Source of the DNA: Cyclobacteriaceae bacterium | Lineage (GTDB): Bacteria; Bacteroidota; Bacteroidia; Cytophagales; Cyclobacteriaceae | Direction: 5' to 3' | Assembly (NCBI GenBank): GCA_016787605.1 | Contig: JAEUUE010000060.1 | Location: forward strand, 1 to 64,000 | DNA: 64,000 bases | Part shown: one piece after another, positions 8,450-17,228 of the stretch | Numbering within the stretch: position 1 is the first letter of the stretch | How the letters are laid out: every line of letters starts with the position of its first letter | Program-made: the position numbers and the translations under genes | Notes under the pieces: generated by a model | Seen by the model: the letters and a program-made list of their open reading frames with translations, nothing else | The model's database searches: none | What the model was told of the DNA's origin: nothing

Positions 8450-8824
8450 TCAGTTACTCAACTCAAGCCTCCGGTGATGCGCTCCGTAGGAAAGTCCCAT
8501 CAGAGCGAAGGGCACGAGAAGGGTCAGCATCATCGGATCGAAGCCATTCTGGGCAACACCCGAGTAGATGGCCCCGATGAAATCGAAGAACAGCCCGGCA
8601 TAGCACCACTCCTTCAGGCGAGGCGGGACAGGGGCCAGGATCCCGATGCTGCCGAATATCTTCGCCCATCCCAGGAAAGGAATGATGTATTGCGGATAAC
8701 CCAGATTCGTCGAGATGAGATCGATTGAATCCTGCGTCATCAGTACGTTCTGCACGCCGGTCATGCCCATAAAGGCGGCGAAGAGCCCGGTCGAAATCCA
8801 ATAGATGAGGTTGAGTTTTTTCAT
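8450..8824 (-). CDS. DoxX family protein
   Basis: This 124-aa protein has four predicted TM helices, starting MKKLNLIYWISTGLFAAFMG and including IIPFLGWAKIFGSIGILAP, the conserved centre of the DoxX-like family (PF13564-type). It is convergent with the DinB operon, 41 nt from it, so the region holds two distinct DoxX-type genes. No partner gene lies on its own strand: the next gene downstream in its direction is the opposite-strand operon, and the LysR gene upstream ends 88 nt away. Function unknown. Confidence 0.8.
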   Translation of the reverse strand: MKKLNLIYWISTGLFAAFMGMTGVQNVLMTQDSIDLISTNLGYPQYIIPFLGWAKIFGSIGILAPVPPRLKEWCYAGLFFDFIGAIYSGVAQNGFDPMMLTLLVPFALMGLSYGAHHRRLELSN

Positions 8825-8912
8825 GAAGACGTGGTCTTTGGTCTAAATCCTTAAGCTACGATCTTTCCTGTAATAGCCACTGGCCGAACCCTGAAATGAA
8901 AAAACCGGCCCT

Positions 8913-9836
8913 TCAATACTCATTATACCAGTTGAAATGTTTCTGCACGATGGCCCATTTTTCATCCTTGATGTACTGCAGAAAAGCCCGGGCGGCCGGG
9001 GACTGGACTTTACCTTTCGGCCAGATCAGGCTCCAGGTGGTTTGAATGGGAAGGCCCCTCACCGGGATGATCTGGAGTTCCCGGTTGCGGAGTTCGTTGC
9101 GAATTCCGATCAACGGCATAATCGAAAAGCCCAGTCCGGCCAGTACCGCCTGCTTCACGGCTTCGTTGGAAGTCAGTTCCATCTTTTTCACCACGGACAC
9201 CTTGTTGCGGGAGATAAAGTTCTCCATGGCCTGGCGGGTGCCCGACCCCTGCTCGCGGTAGATCAACGGCAGCTCCTTAAAAAGCTGCTTGGAGTGTGGT
9301 GATTGGCTGGCTTTAAACGACTGGTTGCCCACGAGGTACAGCTTGTTGGGCAGCAGGTCCAGTTTCTCCACCCGAAGGAAATGCGGTACGATGGAAACGA
9401 GGGAGAAGTCAACCGAATTGGCCCCGATGTCGTCGATTACGCTCGCCTTGTTGGTGACATCCATCTGCAATTCCACGCCGGGGTTGTTTTTCATGAAGGA
9501 CGCCAGGAAATAAGGCATGATGTATTTGCCGGTCGAAACCACCGAAATGACCAGGCGGCCCGTCAGCCGTCCGCGAAATTCATGCGTCTTCGCATTGATG
9601 GTGGCCACTTCGCCCAGGATCCGCTCGGCCGACTTCGCGATTTCCAGCCCAAACCCGGTGACGTACACTTTCCTCCCGATCAGTTCGGTGAGCGGCAGGT
9701 CGAACTGCTGCTGGAAGTTCTTGAGCTGGTTGGACACTGCCGGCTGGGTAAGATGAAGCGACTCCGCCGCCTTCGTGATGCTCTTTTCCTGTACGATCCG
9801 AAGGAAGATCTGGAGCTGGTTGAGGGTGTAATGCAT
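8913..9836 (-). CDS. LysR family transcriptional regulator
   Basis: This 307-aa protein has an N-terminal winged helix-turn-helix (residues 1-60, LNQLQIFLRIVQEKSITKAA then LHLTQPAVSNQLKNFQQ) and a LysR effector domain (about 90-295). The effector domain carries the usual IVPHFLRVEKLDLLPNKLYL and GLGFSIMPLIG segments. Many regulators of this shape (CbbR/CysB-like) act on nearby divergent genes, but here the neighbour upstream is co-directional and ends 90 nt away, so the target cannot be inferred. The effector is unknown. Confidence 0.92.
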   Translation of the reverse strand: MHYTLNQLQIFLRIVQEKSITKAAESLHLTQPAVSNQLKNFQQQFDLPLTELIGRKVYVTGFGLEIAKSAERILGEVATINAKTHEFRGRLTGRLVISVVSTGKYIMPYFLASFMKNNPGVELQMDVTNKASVIDDIGANSVDFSLVSIVPHFLRVEKLDLLPNKLYLVGNQSFKASQSPHSKQLFKELPLIYREQGSGTRQAMENFISRNKVSVVKKMELTSNEAVKQAVLAGLGFSIMPLIGIRNELRNRELQIIPVRGLPIQTTWSLIWPKGKVQSPAARAFLQYIKDEKWAIVQKHFNWYNEY

Positions 9837-9926
9837 AAGTTGTCGTTATGTATCCAACCACAAAAATCAATAAAAAGTTATGATCTGACCGACCGGCTCA
9901 GCAAAATAGTTCGGGTAATGATTCGG

Positions 9927-12638
9927 CTAGTACCTCACCGTCAGCGTTCCCCGGTATTCCTTCGCGGTAAACTTGATGGTATAGTAATAAACCCCGGCTG
10001 CTGTGTCGTCGGGGAACCATTTGAAGTCGCGCTCCGAACTGCGAAAGATCTCCTTGCCCCAACGGTTGTAGATGCGGACGTACTCGAACCGGGAGGAGCA
10101 GTTGTCGTTGGGAAGAATATTTTTCAACTCGCCGGTTTCCGGAACGAGTTGCTCCATGGCGTAATAGTCGTTGTACCCGTCACCGTTGGGTGAGACAAAA
10201 TTCGGCGGGGCGAAATTCGTATCCGAACCGTCCACCTCCTTCACCCTGAGCGTGAGTTTGAGCGAATCCCGTTTCGCGGTCTGGCAATGATCATCCACCA
10301 GCTCAAAAGAAATCGTGTATACTTGTTCGGTCACGCCGCCGCGGAAAATGGAACAATCAGGAGTCCAGGTAAAACTGGTCTGCACCGGGCTCACTCCCTC
10401 CACCGGGGTGAAGGTGTAATCCGACGGCGGGAGCACATTGTCTTTCTGATCCGCCAACTGCAGTTTCAATTGGTCCTTGCCTGGTGAGACGTCGGCATCG
10501 GTCCCCGTCAATACCAGGTTGATCGACGCTCCGCGCGTCAAGGTCAACTCATCGCCGGCCAGCGTGGTGAATTCACCGTTGCCATTGATTACGGAAAGTT
10601 GCGGGGCCTGATTCAGTGGCGGCAGCACAGTGAGTTCCACGTCCAGCGTATCGGCTTTGTACACCCGGCATTTGTTCGCGTTATCTACCACGATAAACTG
10701 GAAATTGAACTCTTCTTTCTCCTTACCGGTCAGGTCTACGTCTGCACAGCCGATGACCCATCCGGCCGCCGTGCTCACCGTGCCGCGCGAGGTGACGGGC
10801 GTGGCCGCGATGGCCACTGGCGCTTTCATCGAATCCACCGGGCCGTTGTACGCGCTCAGCACAAGGAGGTCGTTGTCCGTAAGATCTTTACCCGTTATGG
10901 TAAAATTCAGCGCTTCGGTCACCCGGCGCGTGACCGTCACCCGGCGCTCTGCGGGATTTGTTGTCAGGTCCGAGTCGATGATCGGATCGGCGTTGCCCGG
11001 GAGGATTACGTTGAGGTTGTAGATCGCTTTCTTTGGATTCGGGATCAGGCAAAGGTCCTGGTCCTCGACCTGTACCGTCACCTGGAAGGAGGTTCGCTGA
11101 GTGAAGTCATAGATGTCGCAGTAAGCATCCCACTTCAATTCGCCATCCAGCGCGCCGGGCACGAGGTTCGTCGTATTGACCGTCATCCCGGCAGCCGCCA
11201 TCGAAAAGCCATTCGTCAGCACGGAGAATATCAACGGGTCGCCGTCGTCATCCACCGCGTTGTACGGCCAGGCCTGCTGGTCGCCTTCATTCAGGGTGGA
11301 CGTAACGGGCGTGGGCGAAGTAAATCGCGGCGGGTTGTTGGGTGGAGGTTCCACTAACACATTCACTTTCAGCGTATCGGTGAGCGGAAGGCTGCACGCA
11401 TCGTCCATGGCCACAATCCCAATTTCAGCAATGCCCCCGTAGAGCAACGGGCATTGAGGAAAGCAGATGGTAAACTCGACGGTGCTCCCATTCAGCAGCG
11501 TGGCATTGGAAACCGTCGGCAGGATGGAGGTCAGGTCCTTCTTGAAGTTGATGGCCACGGCCTTGATCTTTACGCGTTCCTGGAAATTGTCCTGGATGCT
11601 TTCCGAATCCGGATCGGAGACCTGTACCTGGATGCACCGGTCGCCATCCGACACCGAACCGGAAAAAGTCACGCTCATGGTCTCGTCGTAGGTGTAAGAG
11701 GCATCCGCCAGCTTCTTCCCCTTGATTTGAGGCGGCTGGGCAACCGGGCAGGCATCAACGACCAGCATCTGGAAATCGCGGCGCGTTTCCCCGATCTTGA
11801 CCCCGTCGCGATACTCTTCCACTTTCACGGCAAACACAAACAATCCCTGGTTGGTGGGCGTCACGGTCAGAAAACCATCGGGGCTGATGTGTAGGTCAGG
11901 GGCACCCCCCAGCATATTCGTCGGCCCGTACGGTGGTCGCCATTGCACCAAAGGATACGGCCTCGGAGTGGGGCCTGGAATAGGAGCTGCAGCTCTCGTA
12001 CTTAACGGAGTTACCAGGGAATAGACCAGGGAATCTCCATCATCATCGATTCCGCCGAAATCCGTGTAGTAGGGACGGTAAGGACAAGCATAATCGTTGA
12101 GCGGTGGAAAAAGCCTCGGCGTGGAGTCCACAAAAGGCTGACCGTCTTTCATAACGGGCGGGAATTCCAGATAGAATGTCTGGCCGGCAAACCGCACATT
12201 GGAGTTTGGGTTCGGGTCTTCACTATAGATGTTACTAATGCCGTAATTCCTGCAGCACCGCTCCCAGGATATATAATACCCTTGAGGATGATTATAAATA
12301 TCCGGGTTAAGGGTCAGAAGAGCAGTATAGAATAGTCGTACCGTTACAAGCTCACCGTTGGAGCACTCCGGTTGCGTGTAATTGACCAGCGAGCTGCTGT
12401 CCAGCGGCAAGCGAATCCCTTGGATCCGCACATTATCGGCCATCCGGAAGATGCTGGCATCCACAAAATTGTCAAGTGCGCCTGGGTTGCCATTCAGCTG
12501 GTCGAAGTAGAGTACCAGGTTTAGCCGGTATTGAAACCCATTGAGGTGGATAAGTTCAAACTCCCCGCCCACGATGTGGGAAGCTCTGCCCAATAGGGGG
12601 ATCAGGATCAGGACCAGGCCGGCAAAAACCTTCTTCAT
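9927..12638 (-). CDS. Large secreted protein with T9SS type B (gliding-associated) C-terminal domain
   Basis: The product is 903 aa from the ATG at 12638, chosen because MKKVFAGLVLILIPLLGRAS is a good signal peptide; the open frame extends 12 codons upstream. After an N-terminal domain (SHIVGGEFELIHLNG, common in Bacteroidota 'HYR/gliding' proteins) there are several Ig/cadherin-like beta-sandwich repeats marked by DDDGDPLIF and related acidic motifs, which suggests calcium binding. The last 90 residues are a CHU_C / gliding motility-associated C-terminal domain: NFVSPNGDGYNDYYAMEQL, then VRIYNRWGKEIF and YYYTIKF. The protein should leave the cell by the type IX system and be anchored or released at the surface as an adhesin. 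Ligand unknown. Confidence 0.88.
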   Translation of the reverse strand: MKKVFAGLVLILIPLLGRASHIVGGEFELIHLNGFQYRLNLVLYFDQLNGNPGALDNFVDASIFRMADNVRIQGIRLPLDSSSLVNYTQPECSNGELVTVRLFYTALLTLNPDIYNHPQGYYISWERCCRNYGISNIYSEDPNPNSNVRFAGQTFYLEFPPVMKDGQPFVDSTPRLFPPLNDYACPYRPYYTDFGGIDDDGDSLVYSLVTPLSTRAAAPIPGPTPRPYPLVQWRPPYGPTNMLGGAPDLHISPDGFLTVTPTNQGLFVFAVKVEEYRDGVKIGETRRDFQMLVVDACPVAQPPQIKGKKLADASYTYDETMSVTFSGSVSDGDRCIQVQVSDPDSESIQDNFQERVKIKAVAINFKKDLTSILPTVSNATLLNGSTVEFTICFPQCPLLYGGIAEIGIVAMDDACSLPLTDTLKVNVLVEPPPNNPPRFTSPTPVTSTLNEGDQQAWPYNAVDDDGDPLIFSVLTNGFSMAAAGMTVNTTNLVPGALDGELKWDAYCDIYDFTQRTSFQVTVQVEDQDLCLIPNPKKAIYNLNVILPGNADPIIDSDLTTNPAERRVTVTRRVTEALNFTITGKDLTDNDLLVLSAYNGPVDSMKAPVAIAATPVTSRGTVSTAAGWVIGCADVDLTGKEKEEFNFQFIVVDNANKCRVYKADTLDVELTVLPPLNQAPQLSVINGNGEFTTLAGDELTLTRGASINLVLTGTDADVSPGKDQLKLQLADQKDNVLPPSDYTFTPVEGVSPVQTSFTWTPDCSIFRGGVTEQVYTISFELVDDHCQTAKRDSLKLTLRVKEVDGSDTNFAPPNFVSPNGDGYNDYYAMEQLVPETGELKNILPNDNCSSRFEYVRIYNRWGKEIFRSSERDFKWFPDDTAAGVYYYTIKFTAKEYRGTLTVRY

Positions 12639-12850
12639 CACGTGCAAAATCCTATAGAATACCGTTCGGCGCAATCATCCGGGAAGGGGGACAAGGGTTA
12701 AAGGTAACGAAAGCCCTTCAGCGGGTAAACAGGCTTCGCTAAAAGGGAACCCATCCGGGCAATTCTTTGATTTCCACCCAACCCGAGGCCGAATGTCCTT
12801 ACAGGTTGCCACACAAACAGGTATCTTTCTTATGGCAAAATCACCCTACG

Positions 12851-14131
12851 ATGAACAGCCTTGAAATCCTGACCATTTTAGGTCTCATCCTCCTGAATGG
12901 AGTTTTTTCCATGTCAGAAATTGCTTTGGTTTCTTCCCGGAAAGTGAAACTGGAGTCGGCGGCGGCTACCGGAACCAAAGGCGCCAAAATCGCCCTCGGT
13001 CTATACCTTTCCCCCACCTATTTCTTTTCTACCGTACAAATAGGAATCACCCTGATCGGACTGCTCACCGGCATTTTCAGTGGTCAGAACCTCACCAATA
13101 ACCTGCAAGCCTATTACCATTCCATCCCCCTCCTCCAACCCATTGCCCATGAGGCAGCCATCACATCCGTACTGCTTGCGGTGACTTTCCTTTCGCTCGT
13201 TCTCGGCGAACTGATTCCCAAGCGAATCGGTCTTTCCCACCCGGAACGGATCATCTCCTTCATGGCCCCGTTCATGTTCGCCCTCTCGAAGGTTACTTTT
13301 CCATTTGTCTGGCTGCTCACGCGCACCTCTGACCTCCTCATTGCCATCCTGGGCTTGAAGAACAGCAAAACTTCCAACATCACCGAAGAAGAAATCAAAG
13401 CCATCGTCAGGGAAAGCGCCCAGGGAGGCGAAGTTGAGATCATTGAACAGCACATTGTCGAACGCGTGTTTTCCCTGGGCGACCGGAAGATCAGTTCCCT
13501 CATGACCCATCGGGCCGACATTGTTTTCATCGACCTAAGACTGGATGCCCATACCCTTCGCGAAATCGTGAAGAAGGAACTTCACCGGGTGTATCCTGTC
13601 TACGAAACAGACAAAGACAAAATCATCGGTGTTCTAACCCTGAAAGACTTCTTCGTTGCCAGCCTGACTACCGACTTCGATATCCGCAGTTACCTGAAAC
13701 CGGCCACGTACCTGGACCAGGCTACTTCCGCCTACAAAGCGCTGGAGCAATTCAAATCCACTAAAACACATTATGCCCTGGTCACCGACGAATATGGCCT
13801 GGTCATCGGGATCATTACCTTGAGCGACATTCTCGAAGCCCTGGTGGGCAACGTCGCCGAACTGCGGGCCGAAGACTTTCCCCTGGTTCAGCGGGAAGAC
13901 GGCTCCTGGCTCGTGGATGGCCAGTTCCCCATTGCCGATTTTCTTCACCACTTCGGTGTACCCGCCTCCCCGGAGACCGAGCGGGTGAATACCCTCGGCG
14001 GATTGCTCCTGCGCCTTCACGACCGGATTCCCCAGGCGGGCGACATCCTGGTCTGGAAGGACCTCAAGCTGGAGATCATGGATATGGACGGGGTCAAAAT
14101 TGACAAAGTGCTCGTCAAGCGCGCGGGATAG
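12851..14131 (+). CDS. CNNM/CorC-type hemolysin family membrane protein
   Basis: This 426-aa protein starts at the ATG at 12851 (MNSLEILTILGLILLNGVF), the typical family start; the frame is open 28 codons further up but without protein-like sequence. Order: CNNM/DUF21 transmembrane domain (1-190, with SMSEIALVSSRKVKLE), a CBS pair (about 205-325), and a C-terminal CorC_HlyC domain (340-426, LVDGQFPIADFLHHF). Relatives are linked to Mg2+/Co2+ export or cation homeostasis; 'hemolysin' is a historical name. A TATCTTTC -7-like element is at 12822-12829. Confidence 0.92.
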   Translation: MNSLEILTILGLILLNGVFSMSEIALVSSRKVKLESAAATGTKGAKIALGLYLSPTYFFSTVQIGITLIGLLTGIFSGQNLTNNLQAYYHSIPLLQPIAHEAAITSVLLAVTFLSLVLGELIPKRIGLSHPERIISFMAPFMFALSKVTFPFVWLLTRTSDLLIAILGLKNSKTSNITEEEIKAIVRESAQGGEVEIIEQHIVERVFSLGDRKISSLMTHRADIVFIDLRLDAHTLREIVKKELHRVYPVYETDKDKIIGVLTLKDFFVASLTTDFDIRSYLKPATYLDQATSAYKALEQFKSTKTHYALVTDEYGLVIGIITLSDILEALVGNVAELRAEDFPLVQREDGSWLVDGQFPIADFLHHFGVPASPETERVNTLGGLLLRLHDRIPQAGDILVWKDLKLEIMDMDGVKIDKVLVKRAG

Positions 14132-14180
14132 GGGCGCAGTGTTCCTAAGGCTCGTCGTCGTTGCTTAACTTGCGCCCGAA

Positions 14181-15611
14181 ATGAAGGCTACCCCCCTGTT
14201 TCGCAAAGGCGAGATTCTCTCGACCATCCTGGTTGATTCCATGGCCGCCGAAGGCAAATGCCTCGCTCGCGTCAACGGCATGGTGCTTTTCATCACCGGC
14301 GGTGCGCCCGGCGACGTGGTCGATGTCGAACTTACCAAAATCAAGAGCTCCTTCCTGGAAGGCCGGGTGGTCAAGGTCGTAACGCATTCTCCCTCCCGGA
14401 CCGCATCCTTCTGCACGCATTTCGGCATCTGCGGCGGGTGCTCGTGGCAACATATCGATTATGCCACCCAGCTTCAATACAAGCAACAGCAGGTGATCGA
14501 CCACCTCGAACGCATCGGCGGCCTGCAAATGCCCGGGGTCAAGCCCATCCTTGGGTCGGCCCAGGAAAAATACTACCGCAACAAGCTGGACTTCACGTTT
14601 ACCGCCAGCCGATGGCTGACCCGCGATGAACTCACCGAAGGAAAGGCCTTTGGTGACCCCGGCCTCGGCTATCACATTCCGCGGATGTACGACAAAGTCT
14701 TCGACGTGTCGGAGTGCTTCCTGCAACCCGAGCCATCCAACGCGATCCGGCTGGACGTAAAGGCCACGGCGCTGCGGGAGCAAATACCGTTCTTCGATCT
14801 CCGTCAACAGGTGGGATTTCTCCGCACCCTGACCATTCGCACGGCCAACACGGGAGAAGTTATGATCATTCTCCAGGTGACGTACGACAAGATGGAGTGG
14901 ACTGAAAAGATACTGGAAAGCCTGGCTGCCAAATTTCCCGCTATCACTTCCTTCTTCTACGTCATCAACGGAAAACGCAACGATACCTTCGCCGACCTGG
15001 ACATGGTGTGCTGGCGCGGTAATCCCTTCATCACCGAACGGATGAACAAACCGGATGGCACCGGCTACCTGGAATTTCGCGTGGGACCCAAGTCGTTCTA
15101 TCAAACGAATTCCCGGCAAGCCGAGGCCTTGTACAGGGTGGCCTGGGAAATGGCGGCGCTCCAGGGCACCGAACGGGTCTACGACCTCTATACCGGCACC
15201 GGAACCATCGCCAACTATGTGGCCGGCCAGGCCCGCGAAGTCATCGGGCTGGAATACGTGGACGCAGCCATCGATGACGCCAAGGTCAATGCGCAACTCA
15301 ACGGAATCACCAACGCGCGCTTCTTCGCAGGCGACATGAAAGACCTTCTCGACGGGGCTTTCCTGGAAACCCACGGCCGCCCCGACGTGGTGATCACCGA
15401 CCCGCCCCGGGCCGGCATGCATGAAGATGTGTGCAAGGTTCTCCTGGAAGACGCTCCGTCTCGAATCGTCTATGTCAGTTGTAACCCGGCCACCCAGGCA
15501 CGCGACCTTAAATTGCTTTCAGAAAAGTATGCCATCACCGCCGTACAGCCGGTAGATATGTTCCCCCAAACGGTACATGTGGAGAATGTGGTGAGGCTGG
15601 ACCTGCGGTGA
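14181..15611 (+). CDS. rlmD: 23S rRNA (uracil-C5)-methyltransferase, RlmD/RumA type
   Basis: This 476-aa enzyme should transfer a methyl group from SAM to C5 of a uridine in 23S rRNA. It has an N-terminal TRAM domain (residues 10-68), an iron-sulfur Cys cluster (CTHFGICGGC, with an earlier Cys missing from the visible motif and a later CFLQP), the SAM-binding motif VYDLYTGTGTIANYVAG, DPPRAGMH and the nucleophile motif SCNPATQARD. Whether it modifies U1939 (RlmD) or U747 (RlmC), or both as in RlmCD, is not readable from the sequence. It is 49 nt downstream of the CorC-like gene, same strand. Confidence 0.9.
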   Translation: MKATPLFRKGEILSTILVDSMAAEGKCLARVNGMVLFITGGAPGDVVDVELTKIKSSFLEGRVVKVVTHSPSRTASFCTHFGICGGCSWQHIDYATQLQYKQQQVIDHLERIGGLQMPGVKPILGSAQEKYYRNKLDFTFTASRWLTRDELTEGKAFGDPGLGYHIPRMYDKVFDVSECFLQPEPSNAIRLDVKATALREQIPFFDLRQQVGFLRTLTIRTANTGEVMIILQVTYDKMEWTEKILESLAAKFPAITSFFYVINGKRNDTFADLDMVCWRGNPFITERMNKPDGTGYLEFRVGPKSFYQTNSRQAEALYRVAWEMAALQGTERVYDLYTGTGTIANYVAGQAREVIGLEYVDAAIDDAKVNAQLNGITNARFFAGDMKDLLDGAFLETHGRPDVVITDPPRAGMHEDVCKVLLEDAPSRIVYVSCNPATQARDLKLLSEKYAITAVQPVDMFPQTVHVENVVRLDLR

Positions 15612-15613
15612 GC

Positions 15614-15766
15614 GTCATGCTTCGGCTTCCCTTCGGCAAGCTCAGGGCTGGCTGCTCAGCATGACTGGGAGAAGTCGAAGTCAGCCTGAGCGCCTGCCCG
15701 CCCGTAATCCCGATAGCTATCGGGATGAAGGCGGGAAGTCTAAGTCAGCCTGAGCGAAGTCGAAGG
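15614..15766. repeat. Composite intergenic REP-like element with a perfect 20-bp palindrome
   Basis: The gap between rlmD and the convergent 15769 gene is filled by nested repeats. There are 8-nt inverted arms GTCATGCT (15614-15621) and AGCATGAC (15658-15665); a direct repeat AAGTCAGCCTGAGCG at 15678-15692 and 15742-15756 (64-bp offset); and ATCCCGATAGCTATCGGGAT, a perfect palindrome at 15707-15726, extended by CCCGCC/GGCGGG outer arms into a long imperfect hairpin of roughly 15698-15736. Motifs such as GAGCGAAGTCGAAG recur in intergenic repeats of many Bacteroidota, from memory. It could serve as a bidirectional transcription end, though it has no T-tract. Confidence 0.8.
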
Positions 15767-15768
15767 CC

Positions 15769-17043
15769 TTACTTTCTTCTCGCTTTAATCAAAACATCAA
15801 TCTCATCGGGATCGCCGTTGACGTAGGTCAGGCTGATTTTGTTGTCGTTCGTCAGGTCGATGGTAGCCGGGATGGCATTGGCGGTGAGGAACCAGCCCTC
15901 GGGTAAAATTACGGTGTTGAAGGGACGACCAAACGCCCGGTCAAAAACCAGTTCGTCGTTGTGCAACACATACCGGTTGGGGTCGGTGTAAGTCTCTTCA
16001 ATGCGCAGGCGGAGGCTTTGTCCTGCCACCACCGGGTCAAACCAGATGACCACCACTTCCGACTCGCCGGTGACAGGCTCACCAATGTCCAGGCCGCGCT
16101 GGGTAATCGCGTCTCCCTTGAGGGTCTCCACTTTCAGTTCCTTGCCCGTATCCAGGATCCTGGCGGAAGGGTTGGATGCCTTGCTGCCTGCCCGCACCAC
16201 ATTCAGGTAGCGATCCATACCGGGACGCGTTTCCGTGTAGTCGTGGTACAATCGGAAGGCGTGCGTCTCGGGCTGCTGCAGGAAGTAAACGATCTCCCGC
16301 GTCTGCCTCGCCCGCTCCTGTACAACATACTCTACACGGGCTCTCGATTTATCCCGTCCTTCACCGGGAATAGCGGCAACGGCCGCGCTCTTCGGTGATG
16401 GCTTCAGGTTGGCTGTGGCCGGCAGCTTCCTGGCTTCCATGTGCAAGGGCACCTCCGCCGGCCCTGTATTCAGAAAGCTGAGGTTGATCCTTCCATCGGC
16501 CTCCATCAGCACCTGCACCGGGTAGTTGCACCGAACTATTTCATACCCCGCCGGCAGCACCACGGCATTTCGCTTGATGCCCAGCGGACGATCGAAGACG
16601 ATCAGACCATCCTTCGAAAAATAACTGCTCGCATCCTGGTAGGTCTTGTCGATCAGCAGGCGGTACTCGCTCGCCGGCGTAACCGGCCGGGCCAGCGTCA
16701 CCTGGAGGTAGTCGGTGTCTTCGGCCGCCGACGTATGGCCGGCCTTGCGGGCTTGCACTCCGTTCACAATCGTCCAGGTCAGGGGCTTACCCGTCATCCG
16801 GTCAATTACGGCATCTACCTGGTGAGCGCTTCCTTTGCGCAAGGTGTTGAAATAGTACGCAGCGCCGGGTTGGGTCACTGTGACCTCGTAAAGAATGCGA
16901 AAGCGCTGCGAGGCCGGATCCAGCAATTCGTAACGCGTGTAGCTGTCGTCGCCCTGGGCAGTCACCGGGAGATGAAGCACCAGAAGCAGGGCGAATGCAA
17001 TGGCTGGTATCAAATATTTTCCGGAGGGATAGGCGGATTTCAT
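15769..17043 (-). CDS. Secreted protein made of two homologous halves, function unknown
   Basis: This 424-aa protein has an N-terminal signal peptide (about 1-29, LIPAIAFALLLVLHLPVTAQ). Residues about 30-215 and 235-424 are related: each contains a Tyr/Arg-rich start, a 'TY-D-SY/RY' stretch, then LIVFDRPLGIKRNAVVLPAG in the first half and LVFDRAFGRPFNTVILPEG in the second, followed by I-L-S/T-Y/F-N-G/T and an R/K-rich end. This is an internal duplication. I do not recognise the family. It stands alone, minus strand, between two repeat-rich intergenic regions; a periplasmic or outer-membrane role is likely. Confidence 0.8.
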   Translation of the reverse strand: MKSAYPSGKYLIPAIAFALLLVLHLPVTAQGDDSYTRYELLDPASQRFRILYEVTVTQPGAAYYFNTLRKGSAHQVDAVIDRMTGKPLTWTIVNGVQARKAGHTSAAEDTDYLQVTLARPVTPASEYRLLIDKTYQDASSYFSKDGLIVFDRPLGIKRNAVVLPAGYEIVRCNYPVQVLMEADGRINLSFLNTGPAEVPLHMEARKLPATANLKPSPKSAAVAAIPGEGRDKSRARVEYVVQERARQTREIVYFLQQPETHAFRLYHDYTETRPGMDRYLNVVRAGSKASNPSARILDTGKELKVETLKGDAITQRGLDIGEPVTGESEVVVIWFDPVVAGQSLRLRIEETYTDPNRYVLHNDELVFDRAFGRPFNTVILPEGWFLTANAIPATIDLTNDNKISLTYVNGDPDEIDVLIKARRK

Positions 17044-17064
17044 TTCAGGGTGAGTTTACGTATC

Positions 17065-17121
17065 GGGCTAAAGCCCAAGTTAGAACTCATTGTCCTCATA
17101 TCCACGCCCTGAAGGGCGTGG
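17065..17121. repeat. Two short intergenic hairpins
   Basis: GGGCTAAAGCCC at 17065-17076 (5-bp stem) and CCACGCCCTGAAGGGCGTGG at 17102-17121 (perfect 8-bp stem, TGAA loop) lie upstream of the 15769-17043 gene and downstream of the CstB-like gene. GGGCGTGGC is repeated directly at 17128. There is no T-tract. Such hairpins are common intergenic repeats in Bacteroidota, from memory. The rest of 17044-17228 shows nothing else I can name. Confidence 0.75.
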
Positions 17122-17228
17122 CAAAAGGGCGTGGCGAGAAAGGGCACGCAAAAAAGGGATGCAAGCTGGTCCAGATAAAAGGGGCACGGCCATTGAAGGG
17201 TCGAGCCACCGGGAAGGGTTTAACCGAT

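Noticed and set aside
9303-10193. A 296-codon open frame spanning the LysR gene and the T9SS-B gene end
   Set aside because: It is antisense to two genes and crosses the boundary between them.
14145-15422. A 425-codon open frame antisense to rlmD
   Set aside because: Covered by conserved RlmD motifs on the other strand; His/Gly/Asp-rich shadow composition.
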